A stretch of 33,691 nucleotides of DNA, taken from the NCBI GenBank assembly GCA_015499985.1, contig JAAAUF010000315.1, positions 4,494 to 38,184 of the forward strand, in the 5' to 3' direction. This DNA is from Haplosporangium gracile (lineage: Eukaryota > Mortierellomycota > Mortierellomycetes > Mortierellales > Mortierellaceae). The notes beneath the pieces are model-generated. The model saw nothing but the letters and a program-made list of their open reading frames with translations, made no database searches and had not been told where the DNA came from. Shown one piece after another: positions 23,261-33,691 of the stretch (position 1 is its first letter; each line of letters opens with the position of its first letter). Made by a program: the position numbers and the translations under genes.

Positions 23261-25250
23261 ATGTCATCCCCGAGAACAGTGCTCATTAACTGGACTTTGT
23301 CATTCTGGAAGAGCAAATTGATCCTCTAGTATGACCGTCCTCTCAAGCTGGGAAGCTTTCACTGCCGGCAGCGATGCCACTGGTGTCCTGGCATGCAGCC
23401 TGGCGCATTCGCCTCAACTACCCTCCTTTCAGCGATTTTCGTTTTCTTTGACTAAAACTCTAACACAACTGACGCAAATTTTTTGTCTTTAGAATGAATG
23501 ACACTATGGCGATTTCTGAACTGGTCTACAAACATGGAGGGTACACCTTTACGACTACGTTGGCGTGGATCCTTACACTACCATCGATATGACCCCCCCC
23601 CCCCCCCCCCACCTTCCAACCCCAGGATCGGACTCTTTGCTCAGAGTCTGGCCTATAAGGATGGTGTCTTTATCTCAATCCCATAAGTTCTTGGGCGGTC
23701 CGGGCGCCTCAGGAGTGTTAATCGCCCGTGTCGAGATCTTTTCATGGGCAGAGAGACATAACGTGACTGGCCAGAATAAGTTTCTTCCTATGGCTGCCGG
23801 TCGAGGCATAGTTGATATAGTGACGAGAGAGGGGCGAGCACAAGTACAGCAACAATATCCTTGTCCACGAAGGGGCCGGCGCCCCAGACATCCTGGCAAC
23901 CATACGTACAGGGCTGGTCTTACGTCTTCAGGAGATTGTTAATCCTGCTCGGATTATCCAGAAGAAATACAAGTTAGCCAATAAGGTTTTCGTAGACTCT
24001 TGTCTCCAACCTTAAACCAGACGATACGGGTTCTTGGCGCGTCGGAATTGGACGGAGTTGCAATCTTTGGGGTTGACGATTGCGGTGCCTAGGTTCCTGG
24101 CGTACGGCTGTCAGTTCCCCCGCTTCAGATCCATTCGGCACTCGTCAGTACTATTACGAACGATTTCTTTGGATCGAGATGCGGAGTAGGATGTATGTAT
24201 GCTAGTCCTTACGCGTCTCAGCTTCTGCGGCTTGATGCCTTCAAGGAGATTGCATGCTGGAAGCTTTTGGTGGTCGGACAGAAGGAAGCCATACACCCAG
24301 CGGTCTCGATAACAACAGCAATAGCAGCATACAACAGCACCACGTTTGACGAGTATTATCAAGCCGAGGAGAAGAACATACACGAACAAGTCCTCAGCAA
24401 GGCTGTCTGTGCCGACATCTCACCTAAGCGACTGAGTTCTAGATCTAGAGAGCATCCCTGTCTCCGTCGATTGTATCTATGACCTGCAGAAACTCTTCCA
24501 CCAACGCCTTGCTGCTGTTGTTGCCGGTCCTTCTCGAGTCTCGTCGTCGCTGGTCGACCACCGTCCTCACCGTAATTCTTACCTGCAAATCGATGATAAC
24601 GCCAGCAACTGTGTTGTTGCCGCTAACCCTGAGGTCCTTGTGACAATGGGTCAGGCCCAACAGTCCTTGTGAAAAAAATCCTCCTCTTCTGACCAGAGTG
24701 CCATTCATCGCCGCAATAGTCCTGCCGACCCTTTTGGCGCTGCCACCGCCACCTCAAGGGGCCATCCTGATCCCCACGAACACGATGACGAGAACTTTCA
24801 CCACTCTGATCACTATCTTGGTTTCCCCTAGGTCCTTGAGCCTCAGTCTGATGTCTCCTCTATCGCCTCAAACAACCAGTGCCGCCAGCTTTCCTCCACC
24901 AGTCGCCCAGAGTTACAGTGGAAACAATAGAATAACAACAACAACGCCAGTTCAGTCCCAATCCAACAACGACAACGACAAAGACTTACTCCAACAGAAC
25001 TTACGCCTCCTCAATCTTCTCCTCCATTGCCTCAGGCGACTCCAACGACGCATCGAAAAAGAACCTCAGCAGCATGTTCTCTTCCAACGCGTCCAAAGAC
25101 CGTGCATCTTTGAGGCCGTACTCGATGCTGCCCTCGACGAGCTATATCTTGGGATCTTCTCTAGATAGAAGTCGATGCAGCCAAACACACTCCATTGGCG
25201 AAACAGATGCGCTGGGTTGTGACACCATTCGAGGTTACACAGATGTAATA
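23261..25250 (+). pseudogene. Tandem, 5'-truncated decayed copy of the class-V aminotransferase gene
   Basis: Nucleotide-level copy of the gene at 19178-22464, starting near the equivalent of parent position 20140. Recognisable stretches: end of exon 2 (GAGCAAATTGATCCTCT; parent GAACAATTGATCCTCC), the second intron with its GACT-AAAACTCTAA core and TTTAG acceptor, then AATGAATGACACTATGGCG where the parent has AATGATACAGTGGC (a 4-nt duplication). Later pieces still read YKLANKVF, SNNILV, TIAVPRFLA and KAVCADIS in shifting frames. The exon-2 donor GT is now GC, an 18-C run (23593-23610) replaces coding sequence, and multiple frameshifts and stops break every frame. The retained intron shows DNA duplication, not a retrocopy. 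The first exon and half of exon 2 are missing. End of similarity is near CACAGATGTA (about 25247). Confidence 0.88.
23593..23610. repeat. Poly-C run of 18 in the decayed aminotransferase copy
   Basis: Eighteen consecutive C replacing the region equivalent to the parent's AATCCCTCTCCTTCC; a mononucleotide expansion in a non-functional copy, or possibly an assembly-sensitive site. Confidence 0.9.
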
Positions 25251-25689
25251 CGTACACTCAGAAACTGTCCGCCCCCTTCTTTTTTCGTCTATTGTATCCT
25301 TTTACCCCAACCAGCGCAAATGAAAAAAAAAAAAACCAACACACAAAACAAGTGCATATGACCATTTCGCATTGTCTCCTTTTGTTATGATCATATACCC
25401 TTCATTCACATGCAAAATACAACTCAACCATGATCTCATGTAACCATGTATCATACACCTTGCGATTGCACAACACAACGACGAACAGTTGTCTGTGCAT
25501 TGTACCCCTTCTTGTGTCAAGCATGTGTTTAGACAAAGTGTAACAAAGCAGCTTTTTGTGTTGCATGGGTCGGAAGGAAAAGGGTGATAAGGGTCCACAC
25601 GTTACACATGCAACATGCACATGCACATGCTCACAAATCTCCCTCTCCCCCTCCTCCCCTTTTTTTTGAGCTTTTTCCTTGTTACAGTT
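25251..25689. other. Intergenic spacer between the decayed copy and the DUF4436 gene
   Basis: No gene seen. Includes a 13-A run near 25323 and CA/TG-rich DNA; presumably 3' UTR of the minus-strand gene that ends at 25690. Confidence 0.55.
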
Positions 25690-27930
25690 CTATCGTCTAA
25701 GGAGTGTGTGTTGGATGGTTGTGGATGTTGAAGAGGCTGTAGAACTGGAAGATGGGCAGTGATAGTGCTGTGAATGTGGATGTGGATTTGAATGCTGTAT
25801 ATCGGCGGCGCGCCTCGAACTCTCTGTCCCTACTTCTCCTCCTACTCCTGCTCCTCCTGCTCCTCCTACCCCTATTCCTCCCGCTGGCAATGGTGGGAGC
25901 GATATCGGTAAACGAGACAAAGGCGGTACACCAGACACATGATACGAAGGCGGGACATCGTACATCCATCGTGGAGTAGTGGTACTTGTCGAGTTCCAGG
26001 GGACGGGAGTAATTGTGTGGGGCGAAGAAGAAGGCGGTATCGAGGGCATTGTGTCGTCAATGGTGGATTGATCTAATGCCGCTCTATGGACCTCGAGGGC
26101 TTGGATTTGTTGCTCAGAGTCGAAGGGAGAGGAAGAATATGCGTGGGAGGTTGAGGTTGAAGTCGGGATCGGGCTGTGGCGATGGTGGTGTCTGTCGGTG
26201 AAAGTGTGTCGTGTGTGTGGGGCGGCTTTACTTCTGAGTGGTGGGGGTGAAGATGAGGCAGCAGTGGAGATGGATGTTGTTGAGGAGGATGTTACTGATG
26301 AACAGACAGACGCCCGGCTCTGTGTATGTCCTTGTGGAGTCTGCTCCACGTCACCATTTGCCACCAAATCCTGCGATTGTGGCTGCTCGCCTCCAGACAC
26401 GATCCTGCTCCTCCAATACTCGGCTTCCTGTTGCTGTCGCATAAGATCAATATCTGGATGATCCGGATCCTCAGTAAAGAAATATCCTTCCTGAAGCGGA
26501 TCATGATGGTACTCATGTCCTCCTTCGCTATAAAGCGGTGACCTAATCGATGACCGTGGCAATTTCGAATAACTCTCTTCATCGTGCTCCTCATTTCGGT
26601 GCAAGTGACGATGATGATGGGCCATCATGAAGGGGATCCGCTTCTTCTTGGCCTGGTATTCTGAAAAGGGACCCCCCGTGATGGGGAAGGGCATGGGAAT
26701 GGCCATTTCTGAGATGAGTTTTGATTGAAAGTCGTGTTGCTTGTGGATGAGGTCGATCTCTCGCTTGATCGAGGGTTCTTTCCAGCGGAGGGCGGATGCC
26801 ATGAGGATCATGATTGACGAGATTGCGATTATTGCCATATTCCTATAACGCGCGGGGTTGATGATATTAGTTAGTTTTTTTTTTTTTGGTGTTCAAGAGA
26901 CGAAGGAACGCACTTAGATAGTCGATGTCACTTACCAATAGAAGCCCAAGACATCGGCAGCACACCCAATCGATGGAATCCCGGGCTGAGTCTCCCTCAA
27001 AGCCGGCAACGCAAACAACGTCGTAATCCCCAACGTCAACACATGCTCATCCGACACCCTATACTTCCTAATCACCTGAATCGCAATAATCCCAATCGCA
27101 ATACTCAGCATCCACATTATCAACACAATAAACAGACTGAATCCGATCGTCGTCGGTGACCGGCGCGTAAAGATCTCAATCGTAATCTTGTACAGGTCGT
27201 CGGTTTCTACGCGCACTTTGGGGATGAATTCGACGGATTGGAGTTTCCCGAGGAGGGTTAGACTGATAGGGATCTTGTGAAGGCGTTCCTTGTCCTTGTT
27301 GGCGAGGATTTCGAAATAGGACTTGTAGGCGTCGAAAGGGTAGTCGATTGTTTCGCCCTGTGTGTATGGCATCGTTACATCCACCGACCGCCTTTTATGT
27401 TTTCAGATGTTTGATGAAAGAAGGAACAAAAGATACATGAACAAAGTATAAATTGAGACGGGGTGGTCAGTGCGACAATTCTCGAGCGAATGCTTACTAC
27501 TCTTCTTTCATCTCCTGTACTATACCATTGCTCATACTATCTTCCATTTCTTTTCCATTTGTAAAACTTACATGATCTGAGAATCAGGAAACGTCAACGT
27601 TGTATAAAACAACGACACCGCAATTGCAGTCGTCAGAACTCCATCATCCCCAGCCAGAGTTCCATGCGGTGTAAACTCAAAATGCACACGAAAGTTCTTA
27701 TCCTCAAAATCAACATTGACCACACTCCCCAGGACATGGATATAATCCCCCGTCTGGGAAACACCCTGGGGCGGGACTTCGATGACGGACCGGGTATTGT
27801 CACCTTCTTTGCAATAGATCAAGAAGATGGGGATGACGATTGCGCAGAGGGAGCCGATGACGATGATGCACCAGAGGGTTCTGCGGGCCCATGCTCGTAG
27901 TTGTCCCGTTTGTCTGTGAAATAATGTCAT
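25690..27930 (-). CDS. DUF4436-type multi-pass membrane protein
   Basis: Exons (minus order) 27572-27930, 26936-27391, 25690-26842; 1968 nt, 655 aa. Cytosolic start with RAWARR, TM1 at about residues 18-40, an extracytosolic beta-rich domain with FTPHG and the conserved block VTMPYTQGETIDYPFDAY (residues 125-142), TM2 at about 201-227, TM3 at about 237-255 and TM4 at about 268-290, with the last intron inside the FYW/NMAII junction of TM4. Layout and the MP…DYPFD block match Pfam family DUF4436, of unknown function. The 365-residue tail is His/Ser/Pro-rich and disordered and will be cytosolic by topology. ATG at 27930 was chosen; an upstream in-frame ATG adds 17 residues, and TTTCACAG just after the start resembles an acceptor, so a further 5' exon is not excluded. 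No expected catalytic motif. Confidence 0.85.
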
Positions 27931-29162
27931 GCAATAACAAGGTAGTCGAGGGTGTTGGAGCGAAAGAAAGGGGAGGGACAAGGGTATTGTTTGGTGAAGG
28001 GACTGATATATTCCGTGGTAAGAGAGCTGGGTGAATAGTGACGAATTGATGATAAAAGTCGAGAGTGAGAGGCGTATGTTACGAGAACGGGTTGTAGGTA
28101 ATGAGGATGTTGTAGAACAGCGATTGAGCGAGTGAAGGCGAAGCTCAGGCTGCGAGTGTGAGCAAAGGAGTGGATGGACCGAAGAAGGAAATGAAAAGGG
28201 GAAAAGAGTGGGGGAGGGGAAGAACGGAGTGAAGCTGTGGACCTAAAGATTGTAAACCAGGTGAAAGGCAAAACAAAAACAAAACAAGGAAACAGGTGGT
28301 CGAACAACAAAAGAGCGGTGTGCTTGATGAGGAGATAGACAAGGAAGGTGGGCGGCAACAAAAAAAAAAAAAAAAAAAAAAAAAGAATCTGCTCTTTTTT
28401 TTTTAAAAAAAAAAAAAAAAAAACGACGAATAGGAAACCATGATCCAATCTATTGGGAAAATACATGCCAATCCTTTTCTGTTTCCTCTTCTGAATGCGT
28501 ACGAAAATGACATGGTAACCACACTAGACCAGGAAGGTGAAAAAAGACAAAACGCAAAACGGAGCAGAAGTGAGAGACATCATTATCGTTGTCAACTGCC
28601 ACTTTTTAGTCTTCTTCTTTGGTTTCCCTCACTGCTTTCTATTATCCACGGACTAATGTACTAAAGACACGCACATTACGACTATGCATCGACGTGCTCC
28701 TTTGTCCCATGTCTCCAAAATAGAGAAAAGCTCCCATTTACGATCAAGGTTACGGCTGTGCTTCACACTGCACGCGCAGGATCGTTGGGAATGGGTGAAT
28801 GTGAAAAAAGGCATTTTTCACTCCTTCAACCAGCCACAGCTAGGCCCTTGCTTTTACATCAAAGTAAAAATAAAGGATGAACACAGGAAGCATCTTTTTT
28901 AGTTTTATTCTTACTTTTTTACATCTTTTTTTGTCTGTTTTGGTGTTTATGTTGTGGAAAGGGATGGGAAGGGGGTATCGCAAAGGGGGGAAGGGAAGAA
29001 AAAGTATACGAGCGGGAGGGGAATGGTAGAGAACAAAGGATAGGGATACAAGTAATGGTGCTATGAACAAAGGCCTATAAGCTGTTAAAAAAAACGAGAA
29101 AAATTCACTAAAATACAAAATTAAAAACTGCTGCTAAAAGCTGCGAACAACAGCGTTGTCGT
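27931..29162. other. Intergenic region with leader, A/T homopolymers and 3' flank
   Basis: On the minus strand, 27931-28300 is C/T-rich and probably the 5' leader and promoter of the DUF4436 gene. Homopolymer cluster at 28360-28423. From 28440 to 29162 I see no coding signature; the last few hundred bases should contain the 3' UTR of the GAR-domain gene. Confidence 0.55.
28360..28423. repeat. A25 – spacer – T10 – A19 homopolymer cluster
   Basis: Twenty-five A, ten intervening bases, ten T and then nineteen A. The A and T runs could pair as a weak hairpin. Located upstream of the DUF4436 gene start on the opposite strand. Confidence 0.85.
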
Positions 29163-32100
29163 TTAGCAGTGATCCAACAGGAAGATATCCAAGTCCTGCC
29201 ATCCACCACCAACACGGACGAGGACCTTTCTGGGGCGTTTCTTGCTGTCGCGGCGCGTGTTCTCTTCAGCCTGCAGATTTGCGAGGCTTCCTGCAGAGTA
29301 GATGGTCGCCAGTCCCGAAGGGTTGCGACGGTTCGACTGGCGCCCATGGGCTGCGGTAGAGTGAAGACCATCATCCGTGCCACTGTGGCTGCCTCCGCTC
29401 GACACGCCAGAGTCCTCCTCACCGGCACCGACGCGGCCGTACTCCATCAATCGGCAGAGGTAGAGTTTTCCGCCGACAAGGTTCTGATCTTCGATGCGAC
29501 CACCAAAGTAGTACTTGCCCTCGCCGAGACGGTGGACTTGCATCTGAATAGGGTTCGCATTTAGGACACGCGCAAACTCCTCATCCAGCTCGTCACCTCG
29601 GGTGGCAACATAGGGCTTGATATCGTCGACCTTCATCTTGTCCATAAGCTCAGGGAGCGCATGTTGGTCACGGCCATAGTGTTGCTGATGATAGCGAGAC
29701 GCTGACGTGATCGACGAGTTCGACGAGGCTGAAGGGCTCGTAGGCTCTTCATATGACTGGTAGTGATTGTAAGGGTCACGTCCAAGACTAGACGTCGATC
29801 CGGAAACTGATCCTGGGCGCGAGCTATACGTGCTATCCTCATAGTAACTGTGCTGATTCTGACGAGATGTCAGATGAGCTGTTCCTGGAGACGAACGACC
29901 TTCCTGGCTGTATCCATGGTAGGACTGACTGTTGGCGCTGTTGGAGCTGAACTGCCTCTGACGGCTCGAGAGAGACGACGCGCTAGAGGTCGATAACCTG
30001 TTGGAGGCCGTTGAGCCTGCAGCATAGTTGTTTGGGACAGGCGAGGACGCGTCACGGCCATAACCACGAGACTGCGGTCGCTGGAGCTGAGGAGACGGGC
30101 TCATGCTGGATCGCTGCTGGCTGGGTGGCCTTGACGAGGGCATGGGCAGCTGGGTCTTGCGAGTACCATTTGTTGTTGTCGAGGGTGCGGGTGATGCGAG
30201 CGTCGCGTGAATGCCGGTTGAAAGCTTGCTGATACTTCCAGCGGGTGAGAACACGGGCTTGAACTGGTTGGGGACCTTTATCATCGAAGGAGTGCTAGTT
30301 GCACTCCTTGATCCAGCAGACATGGACGAGCCAGCACGACCCGGTGGGACCGGTGACTCGCCGCGGTTCTGGCTAACGCTCGAGACAGGGCGAGGAAGGT
30401 GCGTCGCAGCCGCAGAGAGGGACTGCGGGAAACCTGGGATGCCAGGCGACGTGACTGAGACCGATGGGCACCTAATATCGGAGAATAAGGAAAATTGAAT
30501 ATATAGTGGGTTAATTAACGCTGAATCAGAATGAAAAGGGAAGAAAGCACACATGACATAAAACGTACCAGGGGCGAGAGCGATACCTAGAAGGGGATCT
30601 CGAAGGGCTAGGGCTCAGAGAGCGATAGCTGTTCAATGCATTGGGTGACAAGAGACCGGACTGGGACAGGGCGCTGTTGGAGTTGGCAGGCGACCACGGG
30701 CGATGGGAATAGCTACCCAAGGGGGAGCGAGTTCGGGAGCGACCTGGCGAAGGCGAAGGCGATCGCATTGAGCGCGAGGGTGGTGGACGTCTTCCACGCT
30801 GAGCCTGTTGCTGCTGCTGTTGCTGCTGCTGAAGCTTCTGCGCACTCAACTTTTGTTGTTGCGCCTGCTGCTGCCTCTGCTGCATCGTTGTTGGCTGAGC
30901 ATTTGGGGACTTCCAGGCACCGGGCTTGTTGGTGGCAGCAGGAGTACGCTTGTTAGCGGGAGTTGGCGTCTCGGCCTTCTTGAGAGGAAGCTTGGGAAGA
31001 TAAGGGGTCCTAGAGTCATCGAGGATATCGAGGAGTTTCTCGACATCATCCAACTCCATGTCAACACGCTCGAGACCATCTTGGAGCTGGTCCCACTTGA
31101 GGTTCATGGACTGGTGCCTTGAGATGACGTCCATGTTGCGCGAGGTGCGGCTCTCGATACCGCTCTCCAACATGTCAAGCATCTTGTTGACAGCTGGGGC
31201 GTAGTACTTTTGCTTGGCCTCGAAAGACTTGAAGATACTGTAAAGATGTTCACGATCGATGGGAGCGTCGGGGACAACCTTTTGGCGGACCATGCCCTTG
31301 ATCTGGTCCAAAAGACCTTGGCAGTGAATGATGGCCCTCTCCATCGACTCCATCATCGACTCGACTTGCTCCGCCACCTGCTCAAAGACTTCGAGCCACT
31401 TGTCCTCCTTCAGTTCCTCGCTCACACGTTCGCGACGGAACTTGAGGTCGTCCCAGCGGCAAAGGACTTGTTGATACCGGCTCTGGAGGGCATCCTTGGA
31501 CTCATTGCCCAAGCCGGCTTCATCTGTGGGAAGGGATCCTACGCGGTTGTCCAAAAAGTCGACCCGAGCAATCAAGATCTCGATGCGGGAATCGACCTGG
31601 GCAAGGGTGTCCAAGCTGCGCTGCTTGGCCTGAGCGTCAGTCTGGCTGTGACCAGCCTTACTGGGGAGGAAACCTTCTTCGTCAGATGTCATGACACTGC
31701 GCTCGTTGTTGTACGCATCAATGCTGGTACAAATGTCTTCAATGTCTATGAGCACATTGTCCATATGTGCCATGAGCTCGGCCCGGAGTCTCGCGCCTGC
31801 AAGGTCACCCTTGACCTTCTCGAGCATCTGCTTGAGTGAGGCCCAGCTCGACTTGATATTCTGTGTTGTCTGTTGCAAATCTTGCTCGATCTGTTGAGGA
31901 GAGATGTCTTGGAGCTCGACAGCTGAAGCGGCCTTGACGCGGGACTCAATCCTCTCTTGGAGCTCAACCAGCATCTCGATGTTGGGCTGGAACCGGTTCA
32001 TGATAACATCCATCTGGCCAACATCACCCTTATCGGTGGCGCCTTCCTGACCCACATCCAACTCGAGGGCAAAGACGGCCATCTCTGCGGTCTCGAGCCA

Positions 32101-32466
32101 GGTGGTCAGGTTTGCTGCGGCGCTGCAAAACCGTTCGTGGAGGTTTCTCAGAGGAATGGTCTCGTGCGCGGATAATGCGTGATAGATGTCGCTGTATGGG
32201 ATGGGGAGACGCTTGAGGTTCTCGATCTGTGAGTGATATGATTGATAGAGACCGTTTTTTGTGTTTGCTCCTGCTGCTGCTGCCGATACTGGTGTTGATG
32301 TTGGTGCTGATGCTGGTGATGTGGATGTGGATGCTGGTGTGGGTGATAGGAGTGCGGGTGTTGGTGTGGATGTTGATAATGGTGCTGGGGATGTGATGGC
32401 TGTAGTGGATAGTGAAGGGGAGTTGGGGGACTGCATGGCTGGTGTGATCTCTTGGGATAGTGACAT
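29163..32466 (-). CDS. GAR (Gas2-related) domain protein with spectrin-like helical repeats
   Basis: Exons (minus order) 30569-32466 and 29163-30471; 3207 nt, 1068 aa, one 97-nt intron with GTACGT donor. Residues 1-70 are Ser/Thr/Pro-rich; about 72-490 form long helices with spectrin-like spacing (LTTWLETAEMAVFALELDVG, LQSRYQQVLCRWDDLKF, MNLKWDQLQDGLERV). A poly-Gln tract and Arg/Ser/Pro-rich basic stretch follow to about 920. The C-terminal GAR domain begins DELDEEFARVLNANPIQMQV, continues GEGKYYFGG and KLYLCRLMEYGR and ends VLVRVGGGWQDLDIFL. GAR domains bind microtubules (GAS2, spectraplakins), and fungal relatives are reported among Kar9-like proteins, so a microtubule plus-end or spindle-positioning role is likely but inferred. 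The GAR core carries an unusual 70-residue insert. No canonical SxIP motif was noticed. Confidence 0.88.
30805..30831 (-). repeat. CAG/CAA repeat coding poly-Gln in the GAR-domain protein
   Basis: Runs of CTG with interspersed TTG on the plus strand, read as Gln codons on the coding strand, next to further Gln-rich sequence at 30845-30890. Confidence 0.85.
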
Positions 32467-33691
32467 GGTTGTAGGTGGGGATATTTGTATGATGAACCTT
32501 TGTGTTGGTTTGCTGTGTTCTATGTCTGATTAAGAGAGGAAGTGAAGAGAGAGAAGGAGAGAAGAGAGAAGCGAGATAGAAGGAAAGGGGGGAGGAAAGA
32601 TAAAGAAAAACGGCGAGATATGAGGAAGAGAGAAAGAGAGAAAGAGAGAAAGAGAAGGACAAAGAGTGAAGTAGTTAGCGCAGATGCAAGAGATTTATAT
32701 AGTTTTGGAAAACCAAAACCAAAGAGAGGGGGAGGGTTGTTGCGACCTTATCGCTGTGTATTTCTTCTCCAACCGGAAGGCGGAATGACAAGGAGAGGAA
32801 GAGCAGCGACAAATGCCAAAGAGATACAAGAGCCAAGGCAACAACAAGGGAAAAAAGCTGGGCTGTTATAGGGATAAAGCCGTCTCATCTTTGAGTAGAT
32901 CCCCTCCCCCAAAACGTATGGAGCATGGCAACCGTAGACAGTAGTAGCAGATCCCTTCTTTCATATGTCAGTCAGATCACGGACAGAGAGGGAGAGAGAG
33001 AGATAATTATATCCGCGGTATGCGGTATGAATCTTCTGCAAATGCTTACTACCGCCAGCGATAGTGCGATTGATGGATTAAATGTACAGAAACATGGGTG
33101 ACGGGTCCCAACAGTGTGTGGTATTCAGGCACCAACTTTAGTGGTCTCAGTCGCTTGCTTCTCTGGCCAATCGCAGGGAACCAGATGATGATGATGATGA
33201 TGTTGAGGATGATGATGGTAGGGATTTGTTTTGAAGGTAGAGGGGAGGGGGAGGAATAAAAAGTTAATGGCGCCATAGAGAAAGGGGAATAGCCATTTTG
33301 CACCACCTGTCTCTTTTGTGTTTCGATCGATTGCCAAATTGGATAATGCTCTTGGACCATCATTAAGCTAAACACCTGTTTTGTCTACCGATAAGCCAAA
33401 AGAGCGCGACAGAGGCAAATGAGTGCTTGGGGTGTCCTTCTCCGTAAAGCCGCTGGTCCCTGTTTCGAATAACACATCCCGCCCAATGCCACTGTCATAT
33501 GTGAATGCATTATCACTAATATCACCACCATCCTGAACCACCATCAATGAAGGGGCGAGGAAAGAAATATAAAAGGCAAAAAGGCAGGGAGGAAAGGATA
33601 CAACTGAGAGAAGATGACGGAATTGGAAAGCAGACAAAAGGGAAAAGATGGCAGGGAAAACAGGCAAGGAAAAGGGTAGAAGACCAGACAC
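32467..33691. other. Promoter/leader region and right-hand flank without a recognised gene
   Basis: 32523-32670 is GA-rich on the plus strand (C/T on the coding strand of the GAR gene), matching a pyrimidine leader. Beyond it are (GA)n near 32990, a GAT/ATG repeat at 33184-33216 and no recognisable domain. A minus-strand frame running off the right edge cannot be judged. Confidence 0.5.
32694..32701 (-). promoter_or_regulatory. TATA box candidate for the GAR-domain gene
   Basis: TATATAAA on the minus strand about 228 nt upstream of the ATG at 32466, followed by a long C/T-rich leader. A good consensus match in a sensible place. Confidence 0.45.

Noticed and set aside
23565..23942. 125-residue open frame in the duplicated region
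   Set aside because: A chance frame through the decayed aminotransferase copy, including the poly-C run; homologous residues appear only in pieces of shifting frame.
32030..32662. 210-residue open frame overlapping the start of the GAR gene on the same strand
   Set aside because: Alternate-frame shadow made of Ser/Thr/His repeats from C/T-rich leader and the Ser/Thr/Pro-rich N-terminus.
33184..33216. GAT/ATG trinucleotide repeat that might be mistaken for a CRISPR-like or coding repeat
   Set aside because: A simple microsatellite with no spacers; CRISPR arrays are not expected in nuclear fungal DNA.
33368..33691. Minus-strand frame running off the right edge
   Set aside because: No recognised domain, no clear start context and it is cut by the window edge; too little to call.

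Overview
The window looks like nuclear DNA of a filamentous early-diverging fungus, most likely a Mortierella/Linnemannia-type member of Mortierellomycotina. The reasons are short GT-AG introns in almost every gene, pyrimidine-rich leaders, Ser/Gln/Asn-rich disordered protein tails, fungal ER and mitochondrial housekeeping genes, and a relic of a FEN-nuclease/TnpB-like gene of a kind I associate from memory with Mortierella genomes. The genus is inference; a eukaryotic, fungal origin is well supported by the gene models.

Layout: (1) 1-1186, plus strand, 3' end of an m-AAA mitochondrial protease gene (AFG3 type), convergent with (2) ISY1, a spliceosome factor in six exons (1438-2814, minus). 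(3) The glucosidase II beta subunit, seven exons ending in HDEL (3056-5413, minus). (4) A phospholipid:diacylglycerol acyltransferase (LRO1/PDAT), six exons (5712-8615, minus). (5) 8900-11314, plus strand: a decayed multi-intron gene whose N-terminal part resembles a FEN1/XPG nuclease and whose C-terminal part resembles the RuvC/zinc-ribbon end of TnpB/Fanzor. (6) A 2.2-kb stretch without a recognisable gene, ending in a long pyrimidine tract. (7) 13570-16020, plus: a disordered/coiled-coil region spliced onto an NAD(P)-binding Rossmann (NmrA/BVR-B-like) domain. (8) A 3.1-kb gene-poor region rich in homopolymers. (9) 19178-22464, plus: a class-V aminotransferase (cysteine-desulfurase/MOCOS-like fold) with a long tail. 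(10) About 23261-25250, plus: a tandem, intron-containing, decayed copy of that gene. (11) 25690-27930, minus: a DUF4436-type membrane protein. (12) 29163-32466, minus: a large helical protein with a C-terminal GAR (Gas2-related) microtubule-binding domain. (13) 32467-33691: its promoter and pyrimidine leader, with no further recognisable gene.

The genes are ordinary independent fungal transcription units, not an operon. Glucosidase II beta (ER glycoprotein quality control) and PDAT (ER triacylglycerol synthesis) are both ER proteins, but I see no evidence that their adjacency is functional. The most unusual content is the FEN-TnpB-like relic, the fresh tandem duplication and decay of the aminotransferase gene, the Rossmann fusion protein and the GAR domain interrupted by a disordered insert. 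All exon borders were read by eye from splice consensus and frame; every multi-exon model closes in frame.
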